Shown here one piece after another: positions 1 to 12,910 of a stretch of 64,000 bases of DNA. The stretch spans positions 82,191,089 to 82,255,088 of the forward strand of contig NC_039365.1 in NCBI RefSeq assembly GCF_003573695.1. Reading direction: 5' to 3'. Numbering within the stretch: the stretch's first letter is position 1; each line of letters opens with the position of its first letter. A program made the position numbers and the translations under genes. This stretch comes from Papaver somniferum. Its lineage: Eukaryota > Streptophyta > Magnoliopsida > Ranunculales > Papaveraceae. The notes under the pieces are model-generated. The model had not been told where the DNA came from. It worked only from the letters and a program-made list of their open reading frames with translations, and made no database searches.

Positions 1-3000
1 AAGAGCATTTTTAATACAAAAGGGAGGAGTTTTACTCCAATTCAAAGTCTGACTAAAGGATTTGGCCTCCTTGGCCAAGATATCTGCTGCATTATTTGCA
101 GCTCTAGGAACATAAAAAAAACCTAAATTTTTTTGACAAAGATTAAATTCACTCTTGACTTCATCCATTATAGCTTGATTCTGCCATTCAATTCCTGATT
201 CTTTTCCATTCAGATAGTCAATGAGGTTTTTGCAATCTCCTTCAACCAAAAAGTTGGCCAGTCTATGTTCAACTGCCAATTTTGCTCCCTGTCTCATACA
301 TATTGCTTCCGCTTCTTCAGCGGTTGAAGCTGAGAATGGTCCTGCTCTGCTTTGCTCAAATTCACTTGCATCATTTCTGAGAATTAAAGAAAAAACTGCA
401 GGCAAAGTCATAGAATTCCAGGCTGCATCTATATTGATCTTCAATTGATTTTTCTTTGGAGGGGACCAAGTACTAGAAGTCAAGTTATCAGTTTTCACCT
501 GAGTAACAGAATGGTTACTTTTACTCCAAAAGTCTAAGTATATTTGTATTTATAGACTTAATTGAGCACTGGATTGTTTAATTTTTTCAAAAACCCTACT
601 ACATCTCTCCTTCCATATGAACCAAGCCTTTGTTAAAATGAGCTCTATAGAGATAGTTGGGTTTAATTTTCCCATCCATTGCTTACAGATATCTAGGAAG
701 TTTATAGTACTATGAAAGCAAGGTACTACAGGATTTGGTTCAGCAGCCCAAACAACTTTAGCATAAGGACAGAAAATCAGAATATGTTCTATAAATTCTT
801 ATTCATTGCACCCAAAAGAACAGTAAGGACGAATATCTTCCATAAATTTGGATAATTTCAAATTTGTGGACAGAGCATTTTGTAAGCATTTCCATGCAAA
901 AAAATTTATTATGTTAGAAATATCTAGACTCCAAAGCCTTTTCCAGAAAGAATCAGGTTGTCCAAAGTTATAATGATTCACAGTTTTCTCATTCAATTTA
1001 TTGTACATGGATTTAACAGTAAAAATACCAGACTTAGTAAGGAGCCATCTTAAAGTATCAGGTTTGCCTTTTGCTATTCTAGTATTAATGATCTTTTCAG
1101 CAATATGACTAGGGAACATTTCCAAAATTAAAGTAGAATTCCACTTCTCTGTGATTGGATCAATAAGATCTTTCACAAGTGTTGAATGGTTGTTTATGAC
1201 TGTTTTCTAGTTATTAAGATTATTTTCCAAGTTAGGGATCCACTTGTCATCCCAAATATTAGTATTGTTACCATCCCCTATTTCCCAAATGCTATTTTGT
1301 TCCACTAATTGGATACCTTTATATATGCATTTCCAAATCCAATAGCTAGTTGTTGGCTTCTTTTCCTTGAAGGATGAAGTGTTTCTAAAATATCTAGGTT
1401 TTAATTGAGATACCCATAGCGCTCTTGGTTCTGTTAACAGTCTCCAGTCTAGTTTAGCTATCATAGCTAGGTTAAATTTATGAGAATTCCTTAGACCTAA
1501 CCCTACCTTGTGTTTAGGTTTACAAAGACAAGAATAAGATCTAGGATAATATCCCTTGTAGTCTGTTTCTTTGCCCCACCAAAAATCTCTCTGTAATGCA
1601 TCTATTTTATAGTAATTTTCTTCGGTAATATAAAACAACTCATTTGATAGCTGACCATACTAGCTAAGGTTGCCTTGTTTAGGACAAGTTTGCTTGTTTG
1701 AGAAAGCATTTTACCTATCCAAATTTTTATTTTATTTTCCATCTTAGAAACTAAATCCTCAAACAGTTTTATTTTTGCCTTAGTAATGAAAAGAGGGGTT
1801 CCTAAGTAGGAGTCTAGGGGGTTAAATTTTTTTTTTTTTTTAAAGTTTACTTATCATTCTTTGATGTTTAGGTTGTACTTTTTTACTAAAGAATATCCCA
1901 GATTTCTAAAAGTTAATTAGCTGCCCAGATGCTTTGCCAAATGAGTCAATTAGGGCCAGAATGTTATGACATTCCTTTAAGTCTGCTCTAATGAATAACA
2001 AGCAATCATCAGCAAAAAATAGATGTGAAATAGGACTATTCTTAGGGGTTATTTTTACACCATTTACTAACTTCTCTTCCTCTCATGCTAAAAGCATTCT
2101 GGAGAAGATCTCCATACAAATGATGAATAAGTATGGAGATAGAGGATCACCTTGCCTGCGTCCCCTAAAAGGTTTGAAATATTCTCCTGGACTTCCATTT
2201 AGTAAGATAGCAATAGAAGAGGTAGAAATACACTGGTAAATGAGGTTACAAAAGTTATCATCAAACCCAAATGCTTTCATAGAAGACATCAGGAAATTCC
2301 AATCAATTCTGTCAAAAGCCTTAGACATATCAATCTTTATTCCCATTCCAACATGTTTAGCCTTCTTTTTATTAAAGGAATGAATTATCTCTTGAGCAAT
2401 TACGATATTGTCAGAGATTTTCCTTCTAGATAGGAAGGCAGCTTGGAATGGGGAGATTAAAGAATTGAGAAGAGGTTTCATCCTATTTGATAATATCTTA
2501 GCAATTATTTTATAGATAGTGTTGCAAAGACCAATTGGTCTGAAACCACTTGGAACTTTAGGGTGCCTACGTTTAGGTATTAAGAATAAAAATGCTTTAT
2601 TGAATTGAGGGTATAATACACATGTTTCAAAGAAACATTGAATAGAAGAAACTACTTGATCACCCACAGTTTCCCTATTAAGTTTAAAGAAACTGATTGA
2701 GAAACCATCAGGGCCAGGGGATTTTTTCGGTTTCAATTTTTTTATTACTTGCCATATTTCCTCAACAGAAGGAATAAAATTGAGGGCTACATTCATATCA
2801 GGGGTAATGCATGGAGCTATGTTCTGGAAGATTACAGGGTTAATAGATGAAGGAGGAGAAGGGAGAGAGAAAAGATTTGAGAAGTATTCCTTCAAAGGTT
2901 CTTGAATTTCTTCTCTTTTAAAGGAAACTTCATTATCCTTTCTCTCAAAGCATTCTATATTGTTCCACTTTCTTCTTTTTAGAGTTTTAGGGTGGAAAAA

Positions 3001-4122
3001 TTTAGTATTCTTCTCACCTAGTTGTACAAGGTTATCTCTAGATTGTTGTTTTGCTATGGATTCTTGAGTTGCATAGAGGTTTTCTAACTGAGAAAGCTTT
3101 TCTTTAATCTTGACTTCCTTTTGGTAAACAAAATTAGATTTGTTTAAATTGTCTATTTGGACTAGTAATGGTTTTATTTGCTTAGAAGGGAGGCAAAAGA
3201 TATGTTTTCTCCAGTAATCTAATTTAGTTTGAACAGTCTTGAGATTCAAGATCAGAGAGTTTGTAGGATTCTCATTTATGATATGGTTCCATGATTCTCT
3301 GATAGTTTGAACACAAGAGTTATCCTTTTGCCAGGTATCGTAAAATTTAAATGTGTAGGTTTTCTTGGTAAAGGTAGTATCTAGGTTCAAATCTATAGGG
3401 CAATGATCAGAATCTATAGCCATAAGATGTGACAATTCAGAATTTTGGAATTTATCACTCCATTCTATGTTGGCTACAGCTCTGTCAAGTCTCTCTTGAA
3501 TGTTAGCTATCAGCTCTCTATGGTTATTTTAGGTATATTCATAACCCTTGAAACCTATGTCAATGAGGCCTGCCTTGTCTAGAATATTTTTATAGTAATC
3601 ACAATCAGTCTTCTTGAAAGGTAAACCTCCTAATTTATCATCCTGACTAAAGATCATATTAAGGTCTCTAAGCAAAATCCATGGTATTGAGGTTCTATTA
3701 ACTTGGATGGCTATGTCTGAGAGGAAGTCCCAAGCAACATTTCTATTAGAGGGGTAAGGACTTCCATAAAAGCAAGTCAGAAGCCAAGGAGAAAAATCAT
3801 AATTAGTTTGAACTGGAATGTTTATCATATTAAGGTTCCATTGTACTATTTCAAAAGAAAAGCCATCAACCCATCCTATTGCTAAACCTCCGGCTAACCC
3901 AACCGGATCTACTATATGAGTGTTGGGAAATTCATTAAGAATTCTTTTGACTAGGTGTCTTTTAGATTTTGTTTCAGACAAGAAGAGGATTTCAGGTTTA
4001 TCATTATTAATCAACTGGTTTAAATTATTTTGCATAAAGGGGTTACCGCACCCTTGAACATTCCATGCAATGATTTCATATTGCAAAAAAGGAAAAATTC
4101 TAGAATGTCTGGAATTTTTCAC
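1..4122 (-). pseudogene. LINE ORF2: endonuclease, reverse transcriptase, zf-RVT, RNase H
   Basis: The ORF2 polyprotein makes and inserts cDNA by target-primed reverse transcription. It opens with an APE-type endonuclease start (IIAWNVQGCGNP, near 4075). After an in-frame TAA near 3530 the same frame resumes and runs from 3435 into the reverse transcriptase. RT landmarks include GFRPIGLCN, KIDMSKAFDRIDW and RRQGDPLSPYLF. The FADD catalytic motif is at 2005-2016, just after an in-frame TGA near 2083. Further stops and an expanded T-run (about 1830-1845) follow. Segment 1638-1207 continues the C-terminal part, 1176-600 is the zf-RVT region, and 480-1 reads as RNase H with the acidic residues still visible (NIDAAW, EEAEA, EGDC, AADILA). 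The frame is largely preserved, so decay is mostly by point mutation. Confidence 0.9.
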
Positions 4123-4288
4123 TAGGTGACTCTATGATTCGTACACTCTTCCTAATATGCTAAGATTGAAATTAGAGCTAAAATTTTATGCTTATGTCAA
4201 AATAAATGCAATCGTGTAATATAGTGCAGTAGTAATGAGTCAAGAATGCAGCAAATAAATCGAGAGAGCAGAAATTAAAAGTAAGCCG

Positions 4289-5793
4289 CTACAATTCAGA
4301 AGTTATTAGGGTTACCTGATTTTCGACCTTAGACACTAATGGGGAATCTAGAAAGAAGGGAATTGGTAAGTAATCTTCCATTGACTGATTCTGTTCTTTG
4401 AGATTGGAACCATATTGATTGAATGAATGCAAATTTTCAGCACTAGAAACCAAAATGCGAAGCTCTTCAGATGAAGAAGAGGATAAGAAATCAGAGACTG
4501 ATAAAGAAAATGTTGATTTAGGTTGAGTTAAAGGGGATGCAATATGTGGGTGCAATGCAATTATACTTGAATCCGGTGATTTAATCCGAGATGCAATAGA
4601 AGATGATGCAATGGATTCCACAGAGAGATGAGGAGAAAGATGCTCATTTGCATCTACAAAGGGGGGAGATAAGAAAGATAATTTGCGTTTAACTTGGATA
4701 GGTTCTGGTTCAGGCCTAATGATCTCCGGAATAGCTAACACTTGTTGCAATCCAAAATCTTGTTCCGGGCTACGGTTAATCGGTTCCATAGCACCGATAA
4801 CTATATGAGTCTCGGAGTTGCCTGAATCCACCGATTCAGATCTTGAGCCACGAAACGGAATGAAATTTTCAGGCAATTAAATGGGAAGGTTCTCTTTCCT
4901 AAGATTGAATTAGAAGTTAAAGGCATCTCTTCCTCATAAGTTACAGGACCTAGAACTTCATACTCACGATTAGAGACAGGCTGATGCAAGAGAGGTTGCT
5001 CAAAAGGTGGATGTTTTTCTCTGTAAAGCTCATATAAAGTCTCTCTAGTTCCAAAAATGGCCAAAAACTTCTCCATTGAACCCATTTTCCCATGAGCATC
5101 AGTGTTATCTTGTGGATTCCAAATTTGTATCGGAGTGTTATCTAAGACAAAAATGTCGTCATCAGGCCCCGAGGACGACATGGATATATGATAAATATCT
5201 TCTAAAGGTCTGTGTTGGAGAATAGCACACTGATTAATCTTGTGACCAAAACGGTTGCAGTGAGAGCAAAACTTGGATGGTAAGATGAGATAAGAGAAGT
5301 ATAGTTCTCTGACAGGGTAATTCGCAACTATAACTAGGAGGTTCCTAACTAATGGATTTCCTATGTTAACCCAGACTAAAGCTCTTGGTTCGCAGTCGAA
5401 TCTGCCTTTTTCAACTTTGCTGAATATTTCAATCCTGCTTGCTATCAATCCAATGCGCTCACCAACTCTGTGTTCGTGCTTAGTGCTTGAAATACACGCC
5501 CATGGTGGGATTTATTTAACCACTTCAGTCAATATTTGCATACCTGGGAAGACCAAACGAGCTGACATGAGATTACCATAAGGGTACCAAAGACCATTCA
5601 CAGCTATCCATTTAAGGTCATCAGCAGTATGAAACGTGATAATAAACAAATTTGGATCCACCTCTCTGATTTGAAATCCTATGTTGAGACCCAAAAAGTG
5701 ACGAAGAACGCTTCTAATATCCTCAGTTTTGTAGGTTTCAGTTGAAAAAAGTCTAGCTAAGATAATGTTCTCTTTAATACCAAAGTCTCTCAT
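4289..5793 (-). pseudogene. LINE ORF1, gag-like protein with CCHC zinc knuckle
   Basis: ORF1 of the LINE, a nucleic-acid-binding protein that packages the element RNA. The N-terminal part (5793-5512) resembles the DUF4283 domain of plant LINE ORF1. After one in-frame stop the same frame continues (5448-4801) and contains CSHCNRFGHKINQC, a perfect C-x2-C-x4-H-x4-C knuckle. A one-base frameshift near 4880 separates the serine/proline-rich C-terminal tail (4876-4289). The open frame also continues upstream of 5793, so the true start is uncertain. ORF2 starts about 165 bases downstream, the normal two-ORF LINE arrangement. Confidence 0.85.
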
Positions 5794-6110
5794 TAACGCA
5801 GGTGGAGTAGGTAGAATACCAACATTTGTGTAATTAGCATATCTTTGAGCTACGGATATCCCATTGAGATATTTGTATAAATTGTAATCATCATAATGAA
5901 TATGAAAGATGAAATCTAAAACAGAAGGGAATAGAAGAAATAAATACGCAAGAGAAGAGAGATAGAAGAAAAGAGTACAGAGTAAGAGCGAAGCAAGAAT
6001 GGCTTAAGTAAATAAACATTGTCCGAAAGCACCCACATATTTGAATTCTTGAAAAACGCAATAACGTATAAATAAATGAGAAGTTTAAGGATTAAACCTC
6101 GACCAATCAA

Positions 6111-8412
6111 AAACCGACAGCAAAAGTCTAAAGGCTGCTAGCTTTCTGGGAGCATTTAATTCAAAGATGTGAGGATCAAAAAGTATCACAAATCGGAGAA
6201 AAGAATTACACAACAGTAATCGATAACCGCATAAAAAAGAGAAGCTAAGTCAGAATGACTAAACCACACGTTAAACCAATAACATTTTAAAATAAAATTA
6301 TATGCTTTATATCAGATTTTTAAAAGCTTAATGAGGAATAGGGATTCTATGAATAGAAATATCAAACACAAAGACATGACAATGGATGAGAAAACATAAT
6401 AGCTAGGAAAACGGCTTAAGAAAAGTCTAGGATAGTCTGAATCCCATCAATGCACCGTTCCATTAACCAACGATACATAGAATACAAAGAACACGAAAAG
6501 ATAAGGGAGATGAATGAGAATTAATTTAAACGTAAGAAATCGGCAACAAAGTTAATACGGATGAAAGACCAAGAGATCTCTGGACTTATAAATTTGTTCA
6601 CTGCTACCGGAAAGCAAACCACAGCTAAGAAAATTTAGAGAAGAAAAACCAAAGATAGAAACGGCATGCAATCATTTTAGGATTCCTTTAGGAGCTCCTA
6701 TATCATCAATTAATGCCATACGATGTCAAGAGGGCATGTTGCATCGGATACAATATTATAGATGCACAGTTTGTCAACGGGAAGCATTTTTGTATCCCGC
6801 TCAGGCACAGAGGCTGGCTTTATGCAATTTAAGCCCAGCAGAGAAAGAAAGGTTGGGAAAATAGGCTATCAAAGACTTGCATACTCGATTGGCTACCGGC
6901 ATACCAGTAAGCTCAACTTACTTCTTAACAGAGTATCCACCAGGCATGGATTATACATATGCGCATGAAAAATCCGTAATATATCAACAAGAACGAGATG
7001 GGGGGTTAATTGAGGTAGACGATTCAGAAGAAGAAAACTAAGGAGCTTGATATCAAGGAAGTAAAAAGTCACGCATCATGATGGAGAAGAAGAAATTTAA
7101 CGTTTTATGTGTTCGGTTATCTAGTAGCTTAAGAAATTGTCTTTAAATTTCTAGTTTTCTGTTTGTTTTATCTTCGTGGTGTTCTAAGTGTTTCCATCAG
7201 TTTCTGTGTTAATCCTAAAATCAAAATTTCTTAAAGCCTCGAATCACTAAGCTAACGGTTGTACTAATTAAAATACTAACAGAACCCATAAAAAAATTGA
7301 AAATGAAAAGGGAGACTAGAAAAAAAAGATATTAGACATTCAAAAAGACAAAGCCGTAACCAGGAAAGTAGCAATGATGAAAGAAAGGAGCACAAGAATA
7401 TGAAGTTAGATGTACGGATGCATTTAACTAAATACTATATGCAAATTATGAATGATTGTAAGCATAAAGCAATAAGAAAGAGTTTGGATGTATGAATGCA
7501 AGTAACACGATGACGAATGCAAATGATGAATGATTTGTATGCAAATTATCCAATCTCAAAAGACCAGTAAGAAAAATGAACATAATCAAAGCAACAATGG
7601 AAGACTAACTCCCCTTTCCTATATCCCCATCTGGCTTTGGGTCGAAAACCAGATGGGCAAATTACTCGGTAAGCGTTAGAGAAGAAGGAGTTACAGCAAA
7701 AAAGGAAAAATAAGGTTGAAGAAGACTAGTCGTTGGAGGAGAGAGGGCATAGCTGAAAATGTTATTCTGTTTTTCAATTTTATTATCAACTTTATACATT
7801 AAACTAGGAAATACTTAATATCAACTTTATTTTCTGGAAACTCCCACAAGAAAAGCAGACAATAACCGGAACTTCTATTTGATGCTTTCAAACACGTAGT
7901 CGTACAAAGAGGATTTGAATTTGGATAGACGGAGAATTTCTTAGTGAACGTAAGCTAGGAAATATTTGTGTTCACCTAGGACCCTTTTAAGGAAATGAGC
8001 CAGATCAAGGACTATGTCCTTAAATAACTTCCTGATATATCATAACAACTACATTCATTTCTTCTCCAAAACCAAAAGTCTGTTCGAGATTTTTCTAATC
8101 TCAAATAACACTCAAATCCAGCTGATTAGTCTTCCCTTTAACTGAAATTGGTGTCATTTTTTTATACAATCAGAAAACTATCTAACGTTGTTGATTTTAA
8201 TAGAAATCTCAGCCAATATTTCGGCGAATCGGGCGAAATTTGGCGAGTCATGTGATATTTTTTTCAAATCTCGGATCGGCGTGATTATACTTTTCGTCTG
8301 CTGTTATAAAAAAACCGAGAAAATCGCCGAAATCTCGACTGTTTCAGCCGAGATTTCAACTTTCGACTCACAACTGTCACCTACTTAGAATCGGCGTTTC
8401 GAGATTGTCCAT
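6111..8412. other. Unassigned intergenic DNA
   Basis: About 2.3 kb of AT-rich sequence with no recognisable gene or LTR. It contains one small broken reading frame (6736-7041, listed separately) and a short hairpin at about 7628-7656 (CATCTGG ... CCAGATG). The segment 8215-8395 repeats short CGGCGA/TCGGCG-type words of unknown meaning. Confidence 0.5.
6736..7041 (+). pseudogene. Small broken ORF with a CxxC motif, unknown function
   Basis: A frame of about 101 codons starting at ATG 6736 and ending in TAA at 7039-7041, interrupted by a single TAG after codon 40 or so. Before the stop it has a CTVC pair and a basic/Gln-rich stretch; after it comes a Tyr-rich segment ending in an acidic tail (EVDDSEEEN). 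The composition looks protein-like on both sides of the stop, which is why it is listed. I do not recognise the family. It may be an exon remnant or captured fragment, or chance. Confidence 0.3.
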
Positions 8413-8413
8413 G

Positions 8414-8776
8414 AGAGCATCTCCAGTGCAAGAGGTCAAGGTCTTAAAATTGCATGACACTAAGATTGAAGACCTTTTCCATCAAAGTTTCATCTCCAAT
8501 ACAAATGTGAAGATCGTAAAAAACGATGATATGGCTAAGTGAAGGTAAAGGAGAAAGTCTAGATTTAAACAAAGTTTCTAAATTTAAGTCCACATCATCA
8601 TTTGTTTTTAAATTTAAACAAAGTTTGTTTGATAAGACCTTGGATATTAGAGATGAACTTTAGGTGAAAAGTTTTATCTTTAAGTTTTTGTGTCTTTTAG
8701 CAATGACCCACTAAAAGAAGGTGTTAATAAGACCTCCACATAGGATGACCTTGACCTTAAGCATTGGAGATGTTCT
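8414..8776. mobile_element. TIR-type MITE
   Basis: About 360 bp bounded by imperfect terminal inverted repeats. The left end AGAGCATCTCCAGTGC is matched on the right by the complement of GCATTGGAGATGTTCT, and both are followed inward by AGGTCAAGGTC-like sequence. There is no coding capacity. A clear target duplication was not found, so the superfamily is left open and the exact ends may be off by a few bases. Confidence 0.65.
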
Positions 8777-8962
8777 GAAGGCCATATTCTATGTTGATGC
8801 AAGGGAAGGACTACAAAAGTTTATGAACCCAACTTTCGGCTCCCAACGGTATACACCAAAAACTATTTATTTATTTGTGAGATAGTTTGACACTCCATAT
8901 ATATTAAAGATAAACACAGTGGCTGCCCTCTGTGAGGTAACCTTCCTCGAACTAGTCTTCAG

Positions 8963-9529
8963 TGTTAGGTTTATTTTGGTTTAGCAAAAAAATATGTTTT
9001 GATTTAACTAAGTTAATTTAAGGTTTTGATTATGTATGAAAGATGTTGTTATGGTTGAAGGGAATATATGGAACTAATATCTCTTTTGTTATTACATGTG
9101 GCATACAAGTTAATATGTGCTGCTATATGGTTGTTGATGGCAAGTTGAAAAACATTTTTCCTTGTGAAGCATGTGGTGGAATCCATTCTAGACAGTTGTT
9201 AAAATAAAGTTTGTACCATCATTCATCGACATGAGGAGATAGAATTGGAAGTTTACCAAGCCAATAATCACCCTGGTACTACAAGATTTATTGCTCTTTA
9301 TTTAACATCACATTTTCCTTTAAACTAAGGTATGTACCTAACTACATCTGCTTATATGAATGAATTATCTAGTTAAAGAATTTAGGATCCTAAACTTAAA
9401 ATAATTATTAGCATAAAGTAAAATTTTATGAACATGTTACGTGAAGTAAGAATCATGTTTATCTTAAAGTAATTATATTAATCATGTTTAGCCTAAAGTA
9501 ATCATGTTTAGTTGTATGATATTTTAACA
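8963..9529 (+). repeat. Copia 5' LTR, 567 bp
   Basis: Begins TGTTAGGTTT and ends TTTTAACA, directly followed by the primer-binding site. Most of it aligns by eye with the split LTR at 35171-37336, which shares blocks such as GTGAAGCATGTGGTGG and GAATTTAGGATCCTAAA. Those matches, the TG...CA ends and the adjacent primer site fix both boundaries. Confidence 0.85.
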
Positions 9530-9544
9530 TTGGTATCAGAGCCA
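9530..9544 (+). promoter_or_regulatory. Copia primer-binding site (initiator tRNA-Met type)
   Basis: TTGGTATCAGAGCCA directly follows the LTR end. It matches the usual copia site complementary to the 3' end of initiator tRNA-Met. Confidence 0.85.
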
Positions 9545-10192
9545 TGGGTTTAAACAATATTCTACAACTAGTATATGTTCTTTTAGTCACTAACATGTTA
9601 GATTTTGTTCCTTAGAATCAAATGGTATTATATGTATTGCTTCAACAGTTGTCGCATGTCTGTGTTCTAAAATTAAGTATTGCCAAAGTGATACTTGAAG
9701 AGGAAATGAAGTACATATTTTTGTGTTAAGGGACTGCATGAAGTTGCGTTCTGGTGGTCACTTGTATAATTGTACCCAAACGTGGGTCATACTTATGACA
9801 TCTTGAATGGAGAAAAATGATTTACTTGTATGTAGTAGGCGATAATTCTTTAACCCAAAGGTGAAAAGGGATTGTTATGTACTATATATGAGTCAGTTAG
9901 TTTTGTTTTATAGTTTGGGACTTTCATATATAATAGTTTCATCCAAAGATAAAGCTACGGGATATCGAATCTGAAATAAGAACGGTTATTGTTATATAAG
10001 TATACTCTAATTTTTTATATCCATATACTACTTCGTATGTTGATGTCATATGCATGCATGAGCATATCATAAGGTATAATGATTTATTATGTTGCAATGC
10101 TTAATATATGATTCATATGAAATAACATTAAATCTTTAAATGATATCACAGTTACAAACATGAATCTTGTCCAAGTTAAGAGTTTATAGATA

Positions 10193-11570
10193 GTATTGAG
10201 CCATTGAATGGTACAAATTACTCAAGGTGGAAGTCACAAGTTGAAATACCTTTGGGTTAATTTAATTATGATATCCATTTGAGAGAATCTAAACCAGAAA
10301 CAATTTCTGATATTGCCAAGAAAAGTGAGAAGCAGGATAATCTCAAATGGCAAATAGGATGAGTATTCTCACTACGCATGTTGTTATTATTGATGTTATA
10401 TGAGGTAGTATTCTTATTACAGATACATCTAAAGAACTTACATAGGTTATTCAGCCGCAGTTCACAAGTCCAGCGAAGTCTATGGTTGGAAAATTATGGG
10501 TCACTTGTCTTCAATGAGGTATAATAGGGAAGGTAATATATGTTGGACATCATGTTCTTCAGACGAGAGATTTGATCTACAAGTTAAGGGGTATGGACAT
10601 GAATCTTACTGCTGACTATCTAGTTCAACATGCGGTTAATTCACTTCCGAAACAATTTGAGGGTTTCAAGATTGCTTACAATATGGATGAAAGAAAGTGG
10701 GATATATATGAATTGATTGTTTATTGTGTACAAGAAGAACAAAGGAAACGCCGCGAAATTACAGAATATGCATATCTTTCTATTACTGGTCCTAGCAAGA
10801 AGAACTTCACAATATCAGCTCATAACAAGAAACCTTCTAGGCAGACAAAGGAAACTTTGAACAATGAGTTAGCTACTGATAAAACAATCCAATTATGATA
10901 AAAATGGAAATTCACTAGCTAAGAAACATAACAAGGTGTGTTTCTTCCTGGACATTTTAAGAAGTTTTGCCACAAATATCATAATTGGCTGAAAAAACAA
11001 GAGGAAAAAAAACAAGGTATAGATTTTCATATGATACGTTTTAAGATTAATCTTTTGAATACTTAGTGGTTATATACTGCTGCAATAATTCATATCACTA
11101 ATTTCTTGAAGGTGCTCACAAGTAAGAGGAATCTAGGTGAGGTAGAGTGGTGTCTATACACGCCAAATGCGCAAGGAGTGAAAGTTGAAGTTGTTGGAAA
11201 CGTGCAACTAATTCTGGAATCTGGATATGTTTAAGATATTTTTGATGTGTTTTATGTACCTAGTTTAAGAATGAGTTTGATATGAGTTGGTATACTTGAT
11301 ACCAAAGGTTTTTGTTTTTATTGTTGATAGTGGATCTATAAGTATGTATCATAACTCTCAACTCGTTGGTTTTGCGTCGATGGTTGATAATCGATACAAG
11401 TTGAATGTTGGTCTTTGGTATGAATGTTAATACTTCTAGTTCAACTATCAAGTGTACTAAATAAGTTTAAATTCTATAAACTCTTTTACATTATAGCATC
11501 AACGTTTAGGGCATATATCTAGAGAATATATGGAGGACACTTAGCAAAAATCAGACATAACAAATTACTG
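10193..11570 (+). pseudogene. Copia gag-protease, tandem unit 1
   Basis: Reads as copia gag from near GTATTGAGCC, with LNGTNYSRWKSQV at the N-terminus, the UBN2-type segment in the open stretch 10572-10898 (VNSLPKQFEGFKIAY, ELIVYCVQEE), a damaged zinc-knuckle area near 10940, and a protease-like TAA..HIT segment near 11080. It ends with the pre-integrase HQRLGHIS motif near 11495. Multiple stops and small indels interrupt it. Unit 2 repeats the same content with a period of about 1378 bp. Confidence 0.8.
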
Positions 11571-12910
11571 GTATTGAGCCATTAAACATTAAAAAATTAT
11601 AAATTACTTAAGGTGGAAGTCGCAGGTTGAAATAACTTTTGCTTACTTGGATTGTGATATCTCCTAGAGAGAACCTAAACCAGAAACACTTTCTGATACC
11701 GCCAAGAAAAATAAAAACGGTATCATCTTAAATGGGAAATGGAAAATATGATGAGTCTTCTCATTATGCATGATGTATTCCTAATGTTATACGAGGTGGT
11801 ATTACTATTACATATACGACTAAAGAATTTATAGAGGTTATTAAGTCGCATTTCATAAGTTTAGCGAAATCTATGGTTGGAAATATATGGTTTAGTTTTC
11901 TTCGATGAGGTATAATAGGGAAAGTAATGTTCGAGATCATGTTCTTCAGAGGCAGATTTGATCTACAAGTTAAGGGGTATGGGAATGTATCTTACTGATG
12001 ACTATCTAGTTCAACATGCGATTAATTTACTTCCAAAATAGTTTGAGGGTTGTAAGATTGCTTATAATATGGATGAAAGGAAGTGGGATGTACATGAATT
12101 AATTGCTTATACTGTGCAAGAAAAGGAAAGGCAACGCCGTGAAACTACAGAATGTGCACACCTTTCTATTACTGGTCCTAGCAATAAGAACTTTAAAAAG
12201 TCAGTTGATAACAAGAAACCTTCTTGACAGACAAAGGAAATTTGGAACAATGAGTTATCTAATAAAGAAAATAGTACCACTACTAATAAAAATGGCAATT
12301 TAGTGGTTTAGAAATATAACAAGGTGTGTTTGTGTTGTAAGAAGCCTAGACACTTTAAGAAGCTTTGCCACAAATATCAGAATTGGATGAAAAAACAAGA
12401 GAAAAATAAACAAGGTATAAATTATCGTATGATATGTTTTGAGATTAATCTTTTGGATACTCCTTTGAATACTTGGTGGTTAGACACTGCTGCAACAATT
12501 CATATCACTAATTCCTTGCAGGCGCTCACAAGCAAGGAGAGTGGTGTCTATACATGCCAAATGCTAAAGGGATGAAAGTTGAAGTTGTTGGAAACGTACA
12601 ACTAATTTTTGTAATTTGGATATATTTTTAAAAAAATTGATGTGTTTTATTTACCTAGTGTAAGAAGGAGTTTGTCAGTTAGTACACTTGATACCAAAGG
12701 TTTTTGCTTTTTTGTCGAGGGTGGATCTATAAGTATGTAATAGTAACTCTCAACTTGTTGGTTTTGCGCCGCTTGATAATCTATACTAGTTGAATGTTAA
12801 TATTTGTACTACAAAATCAACGTTGTGGGTACTAAAAGAAGTTTAAATTATATAAACTCTTCTATGTTATGGAATCAACGTTCGGGGAATATATATCTAG
12901 AGAACGTATA
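11571..12910 (+). pseudogene. Copia gag-protease, tandem unit 2
   Basis: A second copy of the gag-protease block, again beginning GTATTGAGCC. It keeps a better zinc knuckle: CLCCKKPRHFKKLC fits C-x2-C-x4-H-x4-C (near 12327-12368). It also keeps a protease-like stretch, WWLDTAATIHITNS (near 12474). Stops and indels differ from those in unit 1, so the duplication is old. The pre-integrase region at its end leads directly into integrase. Confidence 0.8.

Larger units (their letters stand above)
1..6110 (-). mobile_element. L1-type LINE retrotransposon, decayed, 3' end outside the window
   Basis: A non-LTR retrotransposon read on the minus strand. In element order it has ORF1 with a CCHC zinc knuckle (5793-4289), then ORF2 with endonuclease, reverse transcriptase, a zinc-binding region and RNase H (4122-1). 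That order is typical of plant L1 LINEs that carry a terminal RNase H. Position 1 lies inside the RNase H domain, so the 3' UTR and poly(A) tail are not visible. The 5' boundary is a guess: the pyrimidine-rich (minus strand) stretch at about 5920-6110 resembles a LINE 5' UTR, but I found no target duplication. Several in-frame stops and at least one frameshift make it inactive. Confidence 0.9.
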
